A stretch of DNA of 64,000 nt from Echria macrotheca (GCA_030411725.1 MU839852.1:186001-250000), one strand, 5' to 3'. Shown: positions 32,747-43,637, counted from the stretch's first letter. Numbers and translations: made by a program. Notes: generated by a model not told the origin, from the sequence alone.

Positions 32747-34569
32747 CTACCACGGAGTGTCTTTCCACAACCAACTCTCGAACTCCTCCTCGCCCAGGTC
32801 ACAGGGCACTTTTTTCGCCGCCTGTTTCCACTTCATCGTCGTTCCGTACAACCGATGGCTCGACGGCTTTTCCACAAGACTCTTGACCCAGCGCGAGTCT
32901 TCATTGTCATCCCCCTCCACCACAACCCTGCTCGCATAACATCTCTCTGCAAACACGCGCGCCCGAGCCTGGTCGCCGTTGGCGATGGCGACCTGAAACG
33001 CATCAAAATAAACCCGAGGAAAACACGATTCGGTCATCACCTCCTCCCGGAGCAGGCGAAGCATCTCGCGCGTCTTCCAGAGACAAGACAGTGGCGTCGC
33101 CACGATGCCCACTCCGTCGCCAACCTCCTTCTCCAGCGTGGCCAGACGCCGCAGTCGCTGGTCACTGTGCCTGCGCTCCGCCGGGGACGCGGAGCAGCGC
33201 TCGCAGTCACAGCTGAAGCCGAAGCCAGTCTGTAAATGGTGTTGTCTCTCGTCGTAGCTCTTGAACGCGTCGACATAGGAAATGGTAATCTCCTCGCCCG
33301 GCTGGATATCCCGGACAGCGTGAATCGTAAGCTTGCCGAGAGTTTTGTTCCACGTGTTCTCGGCGTTGTTCTTGCACGAGTGGTTGATCCGGGAGGCCTC
33401 GAGGAAGATACCGCCTTCGCTAGCCTTGTGTCCTAACGGGAGCGCGTTTGTCTTGAAGATGCCGGCGATCGGAGGGAACACACCTTCATAATTGTTGTGC
33501 AGCGCGTAAAACCGATGACGAGTTTGATCATCAAGCTTGTCGAGTTGCCGGCTAATGATGGTTTGGAACCTTCCGATTTGATGTTCCAAGCCGCCAGGCG
33601 TCGTGATGGCCGGAGCTTCTGAGAGGATACGGGTACCCCTGGGGATCTTGGATGTGGCAACCATACCTTGACCCTTTCCGGGAACCGCCTGGATTCGATA
33701 GAGGCCCGTAGCCGGGGACTGACTGGGAGCATGCGACGGCGCATTGAGAGGCTGGCCGTTGTCATTCGACGCTGAAAGAGTGATATTCTTGGCAGCCGCT
33801 TTGACGGCGGTCATGGCGCCCCTGATCTCTTCCACAAGTCTGTTGGTTTCGTCTTGGAAGGTCGCTTTCGAACCTTTCAAGAACGCCCCAAGCTTACCGC
33901 CATGTGCCGTTACCATCGACGCTACCTGGAATACTAGTGCCCGTGTAATCGGGTCCAAGACGCTCACAGCGCGACGATGGAACCCCAATGAATGTATGCT
34001 ATCAACTTTGAGGCAGCCACGTCGAATGTAGTCGGACCATGGCCAGGGCGGAAAGGGTCCATCAAGATCAAGGACCCATGTCTCATCATCATTTATTGTG
34101 ACCTTGTAGACATGACGCGTTTTCGAAAGCCCAGAAGTGTCTGTTGTATCGCTTGTCGTAGTCAGGATTACCTCTTCTACGGTGACATTGAGTCCTGTCG
34201 AAAAAAAGGGTCAGATAAATGAAATTAGGTAAATATTCAGGGAGACTTGCCATCAAATATCTCAGCAGCAAACGCCGCCAACCGAACCATGGCCTGCTTT
34301 CCTTCGACACCGATGACGTCCCGGACGGGGGCTAGAACGGCCGCCACGCGGTGAAGAGACTTGCGAGTCTGAAGGGCTTTGCATTCAACCTTGTGGGCGC
34401 TCCAGTGAGCCTTCTGGCATTGGCCGCTGCAGTAGAAGGTTGTTCGGGGAGTTGACTTTCCATAAGCTGGGGCATCAACGCAACCGGCACAGCGGTTTGT
34501 TGCCTCTTTAGAACAAGAAGAGCAACGGCCACACTCAGATCGAGGCTCATCGGATTCCGTAGATTTCAT
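32747..34569 (-). CDS. MYND zinc-finger and SET-domain protein (SMYD-like)
   Basis: Two exons on the minus strand, 34569..34251 and 34194..32747 (588 aa). The intron 34195-34250 uses a GC donor (GCAAGT) with a CAG acceptor; joining there keeps one long frame through the middle region. The MYND finger lies at about residues 13-65 (CSSCSKEATNRCAGC, then YCSGQCQKAHWSAHKVEC). The split SET domain spans about 245-430 with GKGQGMVATSKIPRGTRIL, RINHSC (from residue 375) and GEEITISYVD. A post-SET Cys cluster CDCERC follows. The expected activity is protein-lysine methylation with S-adenosylmethionine. In SMYD proteins MYND sits inside SET; here it is at the N-terminus, separated by about 180 residues of unknown sequence. 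Confidence 0.88.
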
Positions 34570-34916
34570 GGCGGGATGAGAAGGGCTAACTTGTCGTAAT
34601 TGACCTGATGACGAACAAGCTCATGATGGACAAAGGGGACTCAGGGACGGGATAGAACCCAGTTATGACCTGTTCAACAAAGCCGCCGTGAGTCAGTTGA
34701 GTCTCGGCAAGTTCCGAGTCAAACAAAAAAGACAGAGTCTCATTGGTTGGTTGTGTTTGCCTTGGTGTTTTGCTTGTCATTTTTCCCAAACCGGCTAGCG
34801 CGGGTGCCTGCATGTTTGACCACGCGCTGTGACACGACCTTTGGAAGGAAAGCAGGAACTGAATCCAGCCTGGCTGAATTCCAAAAAAAAAAATACCGAC
34901 AGCCGACAAGAGAGCC

Positions 34917-37814
34917 ATGATGTCGTCGACCACATTATCCAAGCCATTCCGTATCGCAGACCACATCACGGATGAGGAGTTGGACGAAAATCTCATCCAA
35001 CCGTTTCTCCGGTCCCCGGAGTCCTTGGGTCCCCAGCAACGAGCAACGAGACAGGCCCTTCTTGGCCTGGCCGGCCTCCTGGAGTGCCTCATCACCTTGA
35101 ACAGAGCCTTTTCTGAAGCCTACGTGATACGGACCATCGAAGCGGTAGCTGATTCGTGGCTCGGGTGGCGAGGCAGCGCGGTCCACCGTGCCTGGTGGTT
35201 GCTTGTCCGGCCAGCCGGGAAGCATTGGAAGCGGACCGAGTTCTGGCGTCCGTGGGATCGATTGCGAACTTGGGCGCTCCACGACGGACCCGGTCAGCCC
35301 TCGTTTCCCCTTATTGGCAGCGTTCTTTTCACCTTGTGCTCGCTCGGTCCGCGGGTCCTGGCCGCTTTCTTCGAGGATGAGTTCAGCCGTCTGAGGGCCG
35401 ACTCGTGGGTACTGTATTCCGCCATGCTCCTGTATCCAGTCTGGATCCCGTACTGGTTTCCCCAGACAGAATCCGTTTTCAAGCCAAAATCCAAGCATAT
35501 ATGGCGCAGCTGGATTGCTTCTGTCGTCACCAAGAGCTGGCCCGGGCTCGTCATCGCGGGGCCGACGTTCGTTCTCGGGGAGGTTGCGTGGGATTTTTTG
35601 ACCACCCCGGGGGTCTGGCAGGCGATCACACTGGTTATATGGGAGCACTGGCGACAACTGATGTTCCACACCGCCGAGCTTTCGGCCACGTATGTCAAGT
35701 TTCATTTTTCTTTCCAGGCGGTATGCCTTTGGATCAAGGCCGTGCTCTGGACGTGTTGGAGAAGAGCATTTCAACGCGAATCCGTACGCCCCGATAAGGC
35801 TTCTTCTTTCGTCTACGAGCGTCTCGAATCTGGCCACATCAGGCTGTTGGATATCAAGAGGCACGCGTGGACCTGGCAGCTGGAATGCCGAATACGCCAC
35901 GTGGATTTGGGGACCAACCCAGCATATGAAGCCATCTCATATACTTGGGGAGATATGAAGACTCTTCACCGCATTCGGGTGGACGGACGATGGCTAAGCA
36001 TCACGTCTAATGCTCACACAATCCTACAAGATCGAGCGTCTTTTTTCGAGACGCGGACAATGTGGATTGACTGCATCTGCATCGATCAATCGAACGTCAG
36101 CGAAAAGAACGTCCAGGTGCCACTCATGAAGGACATATACCAAAAAGCAAAGAGAACCGTGATCCATCTTGGGGACTACGGTGGCGCGAGACTGGCATTC
36201 AGCCTGATGGAGGACCTGACATGGCGGCATCAGTTCTTCGACTCTATTGTCGCCAACCCCGAGTTCGAGGCTTTTGTGGGTTTCGCGACCAAGAAAGAGA
36301 TTCGAGAAGGCCTGGTGGGATTATTGGGAAACCTAGTCCCCATCGATCCCCGGTGGTCACGGCTTGCCCATATCCTGAGACATAGCTATTTCTCGCGCGT
36401 TTGGATTGTTCAGGAGGTCGTCTTCGGATCCGCCTGCCACATCCGTTGCGGCGGCGCCTGGCTGGACTGGAAAGACTTCTCCGGGGCCGTCACCAATGTT
36501 TTTAGCGGCCAGTTCCAGAACGCCGGCTACCTTGACCGGCTTCGGGAGTCCGGGCCGGTGTCGACAATTTCCCACCTTTCACACCTCATCCTTCTCAAAG
36601 ACAAGGAGACGGTCGCCAGATTGGTGAGAGCACCATCCATCCGGCCGACACTATGCGGCCTCCTTTCCAGTCCCCTGGTCCAAGGCCTGAAGTGTTCGGA
36701 CCCTCGCGACCGTGTCTTCGGCCTGGTTAGCCTCTCCAGAGATGCACACGACCCTGACTTTGCGCCAGATTACAGCGGCACACCAGATCTGGGAGACTTC
36801 TTTACGCGGTTGTGTTGCAAGTTTATACGGCGAGAGGAAACCGACAGCATCTTCCACGTTGCAGGCATTGGACGAGAGCGCTCCATTCCCGGGCTTCCGT
36901 CATGGGTACCGGACTGGACTTGCCAGTCAGAGTTGCCGATTCACACACTGGACCCTCCATTCGGCGCCGGGGGACAGCACCGCGCTGCTATTGAGATTTG
37001 TGCGACCAAGGAGGTTTCAATCCAGGGGATTGTCGTGGACAGGCTTGCCGTCGTAACAAATCGACAGATTCGCCCAACTGCGAATCCGATGCGCGAGGTC
37101 CCGTCGTCCCACTTGCTCTTCCACGCCTGCATCGCCGTCTTTGATGCCTTGAAGCTCAGCGGCGACCTCACCAATGACTCAAACTGCAACGAGTCTGTCT
37201 CTCCGTCCCGGTCTGAAGCCCTGTGGAGGACATTGGTAGCCGATTCAACACAAATTTCAGTGCGCGAATCGGAAACCGGTTTCCCGCCGGAGTTCAACTC
37301 TTCCAATCCATTTGGCATTGCCAGCACTAAACTGCTCCACAAGTTCAAAAGGCTTCCGGAGGGAGAATACAACACTGTCTTACCGGCTTGGCGACGTGTT
37401 GTGACCTTTCCCGATATCCGCACTCTGCTAGAAACAGAACTTGCCGGGGGGTTGAGCCTGGATTCCTCGGCGAAGGTTGACAAGTTTTGGAAGTTGATAT
37501 GGGCAAACAGAAGTCTAACGAAAGACGTGGAAGTGATAACAAAGGGCGGGGGGGTCAGCTTGCTCGTCGGAGGTTGCATACACCGGTTCGGGATGACGGA
37601 GACTGGCCGCATGGTTCTTGTTCCGCCGCTCGCAGCAGTAGGCGATGTCATTTGCGTGGGAGTTGGCTTCGGGGCGCCGTTGCTTCTCCGGGAGGAGGTG
37701 GTCGGGAATGGGTCAACGTATAAACTTGTTGGGGAAGCGTATGTTGACGGCATCATGGATGGAGAGCTTGCGGTTAAAGCAATGGAGGAGTGTAGACGAA
37801 TACGTATCGTTTAG
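34917..37814 (+). CDS. HET-domain protein with hydrophobic N-terminal region
   Basis: Single exon, 965 aa, from the ATG at 34917. The HET domain begins at YEAISYTWGD (337) and includes MWIDCICIDQ and VRVWIVQEVVF-like blocks (the latter read as FSRVWIVQEVVFGSA). Before it are about 330 residues with several strongly hydrophobic, Trp-rich stretches (PLIGSVLFTLCSLGPRVLAA, WVLYSAMLLYPVWIPYW, TPGVWQAITLVIW, FQAVCLWIKAVLW). These could form membrane helices, unusual for HET proteins. The C-terminal part ends in the LLVGG...F-G-M-T-x-x-G/R-x-x-x-V-P...GD-I/V module common in HET proteins. Likely role: recognition/effector in heterokaryon incompatibility, possibly membrane-associated. Divergent from the MYND-SET gene with 347 bp between starts. 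Confidence 0.9.
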   Translation: MMSSTTLSKPFRIADHITDEELDENLIQPFLRSPESLGPQQRATRQALLGLAGLLECLITLNRAFSEAYVIRTIEAVADSWLGWRGSAVHRAWWLLVRPAGKHWKRTEFWRPWDRLRTWALHDGPGQPSFPLIGSVLFTLCSLGPRVLAAFFEDEFSRLRADSWVLYSAMLLYPVWIPYWFPQTESVFKPKSKHIWRSWIASVVTKSWPGLVIAGPTFVLGEVAWDFLTTPGVWQAITLVIWEHWRQLMFHTAELSATYVKFHFSFQAVCLWIKAVLWTCWRRAFQRESVRPDKASSFVYERLESGHIRLLDIKRHAWTWQLECRIRHVDLGTNPAYEAISYTWGDMKTLHRIRVDGRWLSITSNAHTILQDRASFFETRTMWIDCICIDQSNVSEKNVQVPLMKDIYQKAKRTVIHLGDYGGARLAFSLMEDLTWRHQFFDSIVANPEFEAFVGFATKKEIREGLVGLLGNLVPIDPRWSRLAHILRHSYFSRVWIVQEVVFGSACHIRCGGAWLDWKDFSGAVTNVFSGQFQNAGYLDRLRESGPVSTISHLSHLILLKDKETVARLVRAPSIRPTLCGLLSSPLVQGLKCSDPRDRVFGLVSLSRDAHDPDFAPDYSGTPDLGDFFTRLCCKFIRREETDSIFHVAGIGRERSIPGLPSWVPDWTCQSELPIHTLDPPFGAGGQHRAAIEICATKEVSIQGIVVDRLAVVTNRQIRPTANPMREVPSSHLLFHACIAVFDALKLSGDLTNDSNCNESVSPSRSEALWRTLVADSTQISVRESETGFPPEFNSSNPFGIASTKLLHKFKRLPEGEYNTVLPAWRRVVTFPDIRTLLETELAGGLSLDSSAKVDKFWKLIWANRSLTKDVEVITKGGGVSLLVGGCIHRFGMTETGRMVLVPPLAAVGDVICVGVGFGAPLLLREEVVGNGSTYKLVGEAYVDGIMDGELAVKAMEECRRIRIV

Positions 37815-38144
37815 CTTGGAGGGGGAGAATGAGACATGTCGTTGTGTTTGGGTTATCGCTCGTCGCTTTTTGGACCAATGCAAGAGGGGCACTAGGGTCG
37901 TGCTTAGCTGCAGTGGCATCTTTGCTGTGAATGAAACGTCGATCCACCCCGCAAACTGTGTGGTTGGTCTTGTGCCTTTCTCATTACATCACCGACTGGA
38001 AATGCGCCGGACATGCAAGTTTTCCGATTGCCCGGCAACGTGGACGCCCCTAAAATAAACTTGCTTCGCACTTGCCATGCTCTCCACTGAAAATTTTATC
38101 TTCCCCGCGCCATTCCACCATTCTCCTTCAACGTGTCTACCATC
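37815..38144. other. Short intergenic region between HET and MFS genes
   Basis: 330 bp holding the 3' flank of the HET gene and the promoter/leader of the transporter; no gene seen. Confidence 0.5.
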
Positions 38145-39832
38145 ATGAGCAACAGGATATCACCGCCCAGCCCAGGATTCGCCATGGGCACCCTCGGTGA
38201 CGGCTATACGTCCTCGTCGGCCGATAAGTCTGCCCCGGCCATGATCGAAGACAATGGACAGGGCAAGAGACGCGGTTTCTCGGATGACGACTTCTCCGTG
38301 GCCGCAATGGATCCCCAACACCGTGCCCGCGTCGAGAAGCGACTGAAGCGGAAGCTCGATGCGCGGTGCGGCCTGTTCGTGCTCATCTACATCATGAACT
38401 ATCTCGACAGGAACAACCTAGCTGCTGCCCGGCTGAAAGGGCTGCAGCAGGACCTGAATCTTGACGATCAGCAGTACGCGACGTGCCTGAGTATCCTCTA
38501 TGTCGGCTACATCCTCATGCAGGTCCCCTCCAACATTCTCATCAACCGTATTTCTCGACCTTCGTGGTATATCGCGGCCGTCATGGTCGTCTGGGGTCTC
38601 ATTTCCACTCTCACCGGCGTGGTCCACAACTTTGCCGGGATGGTCGTCACCCGATTCCTTCTTGGGTTCATCGAGGCAGCATTCTTACCCGGAGCCCTGC
38701 TCATCCTGTCGAAATGGTACACGCGCAAGGAGCTGACGGTCCGCAATGCGATTTTGTTCTGTGGAAACCTCATCTCGAATGCCTTCTCCGCGCTCATCGG
38801 CGCCGGCGTCTTGTCCAACATGGAGGGCACACTCGGACACGCCGCGTGGCGCTGGCTGTTCTGGATCGAGGGCGTGATCACCATCGCTGTCGCCCTCTCG
38901 GCATTCTTCATTCTTGTCGACTTGCCAACCAACACGCGAGGGTTCACCAGAGAGGAGCTTCTCGTTGCCCAGTACCGGATGACGGAGGACGTCGGGGAGG
39001 CTGATGCGGATTCCGCCGACCAAAAGACGTTTGATGGGCTTATCATGGTCTTGAAGGATGCCAGGGTCTACGTTATGATGATCACGTTTACCGCATACGT
39101 TGTCGGGTTGTCTTTCAACGCCTTCTTTGTGAGTTTGCTGCACATTTTCTGGACCGCCGCTGACCAATGAAGCCCACGCTCACCCAAACCCTCGGGTTCG
39201 GATACGTGCCGACTCTCCTCATGAGCGCGCCGCCATGGGTCTTCGCCTGTATTGTTTCGCTCATCAACGCGCTCCATTCGGACCGTACCCAGGAGAAGTT
39301 CTTCCACATCGTCGGACCCATCTTTGTCGGAATTGTAGGCTTTATCATCAGCATGTCAACGAGCAATGTCGCTGCTCGATATGTCGCATTGTTCCTCCAG
39401 GCGAGCTCCTACGCCGGGTATGTCTTGATCCTAGCTTGTGACCCATCACTCTGGCTAACTCCGCCCAGGTTCATCGTGTTTTACTCCTGGATCAGCTCCT
39501 CCTTCCCCCGACCACCAGCCAAGCGAGCAGTCGCCATCGCCATGATCAACGCGTTTAGTCAACTCGGCAACGTCGCCGGTTCGTATGTCTGGGATCTCAA
39601 GGCGAACGGCTACCGGCTCAGCTACGCGATTGTGACGGTCATGTTTGGCGTCACAGTCGTCGGGTGCTGGATTATCCGCATGATGCTGGTCCGCTTGAAC
39701 AAGAAGCTGGCCGAGGGGGAGATGGCGGCTTGGGACTTTCATCCCGGCGTGGCGGCCCAGACTGCCGAAGTCGAAGGCAGGATTGGAGGGACCACAGCAG
39801 AACGGAGGCCTGGCTTCCGGTATCTACTTTGA
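38145..39832 (+). CDS. MFS transporter, anion:cation symporter (allantoate permease-like) family
   Basis: Three exons, 38145..39128, 39173..39417 and 39469..39832 (530 aa); introns 39129-39172 (44 nt, GTGAGT/AAG) and 39418-39468 (51 nt, GTATGT/CAG). The start is the first ATG in the frame. After a cytosolic tail of about 75 residues come twelve predicted membrane segments. The first loop NYLDRNNLAAARLKGL and the segment LSILYVGYILMQVPSN are the signature of the Dal5/Tna1 (ACS) family, which takes up small carboxylates and vitamins such as allantoate, nicotinate or pantothenate by proton symport. TM7 onward resumes after intron 1 with LGFGYVPTLLMSAPPWV. Substrate unknown. Confidence 0.92.
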
Positions 39833-40903
39833 AGACTGTGTATGTTACGTATCAGGATATCTCTTGAGGCATCCAGCTTTAGAAGGTCATCACAATGTCA
39901 TGGTTTTCTGTACAAGACATAAAATGTATTCTAAACTCGGTCAATACCTTCCCAAAGTGAGAATAGCCATCGTAATTCACACTTGCCTTTACCCAGCCCG
40001 TCCTTTGAGAGCATTGTCACGTCCATGAAAGAAAGCACGCACCATTGCCCGCTGCGGACTTACGCGTCCCAGACATGTGTCTATCCCCAGACAAGCAATT
40101 TTCCGGACCTAACTGCAGCAACTTCAAAATAGCTGCATACGGAGGAGACAACACCACCGTAGCTAACAGACACGAAGTCTACGTTTCATATACACAGGTG
40201 TAATGATAATAGACACATGCAAGCAGAGCACTGTATTGTGGGCGCAACTTCTAACAAGCATCCCGTGGCATTCTCAAAGAGAAAGCCATCGCAGGTTAGT
40301 AGGGCATGAGAGCAACGCCATGATTCCTTGGCATACATATCACAGAAGAGGCACGAGGCTGCTTGTATGGTGTGAGTCTCAAGGACCCAATCACTCTATT
40401 TTAAGGAGAGAGATCCAGCTCTGACCCTGCAAAGAAAAAGCTATTTGTTACAAAGTAGGTGCTATGCCACAACAGAAACCGGCTCACGTCTCCAAACGTG
40501 CAACCATTACGCACCTGTGTGGTAGCTTCCCTGATCAACCTTGCTCGTGACTCCATGCCGTACTCCCACATCACGTCCCTTATGTTTCTCAGAGACCCAC
40601 TGAACAACAAACCCCAACCGCAATTCTGCCATTGTCCCGCAGGCGGAACTATCAAGACGGCCATTTGCTGCTTCCTTCCATATCCCGGCGGTCAGATGGA
40701 CTGTTCGGTTGGCTTGAGAACGCATTCTCAGTCTGAGGAAGCGCGGCCCGTCGAAACACAATATGTATATACGAGAACTTCCCGCTCCAGCCCAACCCGC
40801 TCTCGTACCGTTGCTCTCTCGTATCGTAGCTCTCTCTTTCATCGATACTCCTTCAAGTCGCAAAGCAAACCAGCTGCTTGTGGCGATTCCTCATGCTGGT
40901 GTA
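39833..40903. other. Intergenic stretch containing the downstream part of a tandem duplication
   Basis: About 1.07 kb. From about 40115 on it is the diverged duplicate of 41268-42040 (see the duplication entry). No gene is supported. Confidence 0.5.
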
Positions 40904-42400
40904 CTAGTCGCGAGACGAACTCATGGGCCGGATATCTTCCCAGCTCTCCGTCGGGTTGCGAGCCCACTCCTCAAAATCCGACTTGAGACAGTCGAGAGAT
41001 GCCCGCCGATACCAAACACCCTCGCCATGGCGAAGATACTTGGACAGCGGAATAACCTTGCGGCATGACATCATCTCGGCGTACCATTCGAGAAGGCTCT
41101 GGTAGGCTCGAATCATGTCGGTGCGAGCCTCCGGCATGTTGGCGAGCGTGGCACCTTCTCTGTCGAATGAGAAGGGAATGATCAGCCGGAAAGAATGGGT
41201 GGGGATAGCGATCGCACTTAACGCGTCCGAACGCGTGTCTGGCAACAGATAATCACATTCCGTACGGAAGAATGCAGCAACTTTAAAATAGCTAGGTCCG
41301 GAGGACGCAATGCTACCCTGGCGAGCAGAGGCTAATATGTATTTGAGGTAGCTAGCAGAGTCTTTGTTCCATGTGTATATATATGCACATGTGTATTACA
41401 AAACAACTTACAAGTCAATTATAAGCTACAAAGCGGGAATCAAGATCTAGCTCTGACCCCAAAAGAAAAACTATCGGTGAAAAGGTGGGCGCTATCGCGG
41501 TAATGAAGCTCAACTCCATACCTAGGTAGCCACCAAAAGCCACGACAGAGTCTTGTCAGGCTTCTTAATCTGCTACCATTATAATCAATCGTGAGAACTG
41601 CCTTCATCCACAACCTCTCTTTCTGCCTTTATACCGATCTGCAATCCCAATACCAGGCACATTTTGCCTCTTGAAAGCCCCTTGACAGTACCATTAAAAC
41701 CCGCCACAACCATGCTCTTTGTTCCGCCGGCAGAACTACCAAATCGGCCATTTTCCTTCTTCCAATTCGGTCTAGCCTGTTAAAAGGGCTTCTCGGATGG
41801 TTGACTTGTTTGAGAATGCATTCTCAACACCGAAGAAGCGTGGCCCATCGTAGCACACTGGTTCTTGTCCGCTCTTGCTGTATATCGCTCTCGCTGTATG
41901 TCGCTCTTGCTCTGTTCCGTGCCACTCTCTTTCGGCATACGGTTCCCCACTCTTGATCGAAAAGTCTGATGATCCTTCATTGACACAGAAGCAAACCAGT
42001 TGCTTGTGATGTCTTGCCCCGTTGTTAACGACCGGCTCGTCAGTCCATCGGCTTAATGTCCTTCCAACTGTCGGACGGGTTGGATGCCCAATCGTCAAAA
42101 TACGACTTCATCTCCCCCAAATGACGCGCGGCGATACCAGACGCCTTGACGGTCAACGAGGTACTTTCGAAGAGGTATAACCTTACGAGACAAGATCATG
42201 TCGGAGTACCAGCGCAGGAGACTCTGGTACGCGCGGATCATGTCGATCCGAGCCTCGGGCATGTCTTCGAGTGTAACTCCCTCCCTGTCGAACATGTAAG
42301 GGATGATGAGCCGAAATGATCTCGTCGGAATATCGATCGCGTAATCGAGGTGGAAGAGCAAGTTTCGAGTCTCCTCTCGCTCTTTCCAGTGCTCGAAGAA
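40115..42400. repeat. Tandem direct duplication, unit about 1.1 kb
   Basis: Two diverged copies in the same orientation, about 40115-41215 and about 41268-42340. Shared landmarks in the same order include GCAGCAACTT(C/T)AAAATAGCT at 40120 and 41275, the stretch around CTAGCTCTGACCC/CCAGCTCTGACCC at 40410 and 41448, and GAGAA(C/T)GCATTCTCA at 40715 and 41812. They continue with GCAAACCAG(C/T)TGCTTGTG at 40865 and 41992, then the 3' half of the gene copies. The duplication carried the C-terminal half of the gene plus about 780 bp of its 3' flank. Confidence 0.75.
40904..41245 (-). pseudogene. Unknown family, copy C: 5'-truncated copy
   Basis: The minus-strand frame encodes only the C-terminal half of the family: IPTHSFRLIIPFSFDREG, NMPEARTDMIRAYQSLLEWY and VWYRRASLDCLKSDFEEWA, ending IRPMSSSRD. 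Similarity to copy B (42047-43072) begins at about 41215; upstream the sequence is unrelated and has no in-frame ATG before NMPEAR. The truncation coincides with the edge of the tandem duplication. It keeps the C-terminal reading frame that copy B has lost by a frameshift. Probably not translated into a normal product. Confidence 0.7.
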
Positions 42401-43072
42401 CTCGCCGTCGGCGCTGGGCGGGAAAGGTACAGACCACGGCGGCATTGTAATGATGCGACCGTCCTCTCGAAACCAGGGTCTCGGCCACGGGAAAGAGGCG
42501 TCTAGCTGGACATCGATCCGCTCCCTTTGTTGGTTTTCCGTGATTGGAATGGGTGTGCGGACCGGGTAGCGCGATAGGCAGTAATTTATGTCTTCTGTTC
42601 TCGGTCGCCGGTTGTCGCTAACTCGCGCGACAGGCGCCAGGTTGATCGTTCCCCCGATAATGACGGAATGTCGATGACGGCGGGTGTCATGGCCACTGCC
42701 ACTACTGCCTTGCTGCTCTCGGTGACGGAGAGTGACATCTCCACTGTCACTGTTTTCTCGATGTCGTCGGTGACGGCGAGTGTCATGTCCATTGTCATTA
42801 CTGTTTTGCTGCTGTTGTTCACGGCGGGTAGACTGTCCACTTTCACTGCTGCCTTCCTGTTGTCGGTGACGGCGAGTGACATCTCTACTGTCACTGTTTT
42901 CTCGATGATGTCGGTGACGGCGAGTGGAATGTCCACTGTCGCTGATTTCATCACGCTGTCGACTACGGCGAGTAGACTGTCCACTTTCACTCGGTCGGCT
43001 ATGGCGAGTCAATGCTGCACTGTTCGTGTTCGCGGCGGGTGTGCCGCTGATGCGGGAAAGGATCGACCACAT
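42047..43072 (-). pseudogene. Unknown family, copy B: repeat-expanded copy with C-terminal frameshift
   Basis: Starts at ATG 43072 (MWSILSRISG) and reads 325 aa to a stop at 42095. Residues 30-135 are an Arg-rich 16-residue repeat array. The conserved part follows: TPIPITENQQRERIDV, ITMPPWSVPFPPSAD, SFRLIIPYMFDREG and MPEARIDMIRAYQSLL. Relative to copies A and C the frame shifts within a G5 run at about 42116-42120 just after WYRRASF. In the other frame the family ending is still intact down to 42047 (KSYFDDWASNPSDSWKDI, then KPMD and a stop). The shift is either a real lesion or a one-base sequencing error. A 5'-UTR intron is likely at 43135-43185 (GTAAGT/CAG). No known domain; no signal peptide. 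Confidence 0.7.
42668..42985 (-). repeat. 48-bp (16-residue) minisatellite in copy B
   Basis: Six full units and one partial, each 16 residues and built on the pattern SG-[HQ]-[SD]-TRRHR. Units 2-3-4 resemble units 5-6-7 more than their neighbours, so a 144-bp block seems to have been duplicated after the first expansion. Copy A has only a single vestige of the unit at the same place. Confidence 0.85.
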
Positions 43073-43629
43073 CGTGGGACTTGACGAAGGATCGTCTGTT
43101 TCTTGAGCCGTCGTTCTGTTCCAGGAATGCTTTCCTGAGGGTGTCAGTACTTGCGCAACATGTTTTGGGGGTGAACTGGACTTACCACTTGACGATTCCA
43201 GCTCTGATCGAGACTGTAGGTGTACAAATCGACTTGATCCAAAGGCACTGTCTCTGTTGGGAGTCGTTTTGTGATGCGACGCTACAGGTTGGATGGAGAA
43301 GATTTGGTTGTCGGGTTTGGGTGTTTGTGGAAGTTTGAAGAGGAGGGGTGGAAGAAAATTTTAGGAAAGGAAGAAGTTGTGTGGGTATGCCAAAAAAGAT
43401 TTGTGAAAACCTTTTCGCACCTCACTGCCATTAGCAATGCCACGAGGGCAACTGGATGGCCCACATTAGATGAGACGAAAAGTTTGAGGGCCCAATCGAC
43501 TTGATTGCAAGAACACAGACAAGAACGAAAGACCAGTCCCCCTTCATCTGGCACACCTCCCAGCTCTCGATGCGGACCACGTTGACTTCAAAAGAAAACT
43601 CATAGTCTGAAGATGCCGTGCTCTCTCTG

Positions 43630-43637
43630 TATATATA
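43630..43637 (-). promoter_or_regulatory. TATA-like element upstream of copy B
   Basis: TATATATA in a GTATATATAC palindrome next to an AG-rich stretch (minus strand), about 560 nt upstream of the copy B ATG. Together with the 5'-UTR intron it implies a long leader, as for copy A. Confidence 0.35.

Noticed and set aside
34935..35900. Minus-strand open frame opposite the second HET gene
   Set aside because: Entirely within the HET gene, no recognisable domain, Pro/Arg/Glu-rich shadow composition.
40469..40986. Open frame over the copy C flank
   Set aside because: Lies in the duplicated non-coding flank; the counterpart in copy B's flank is not open.
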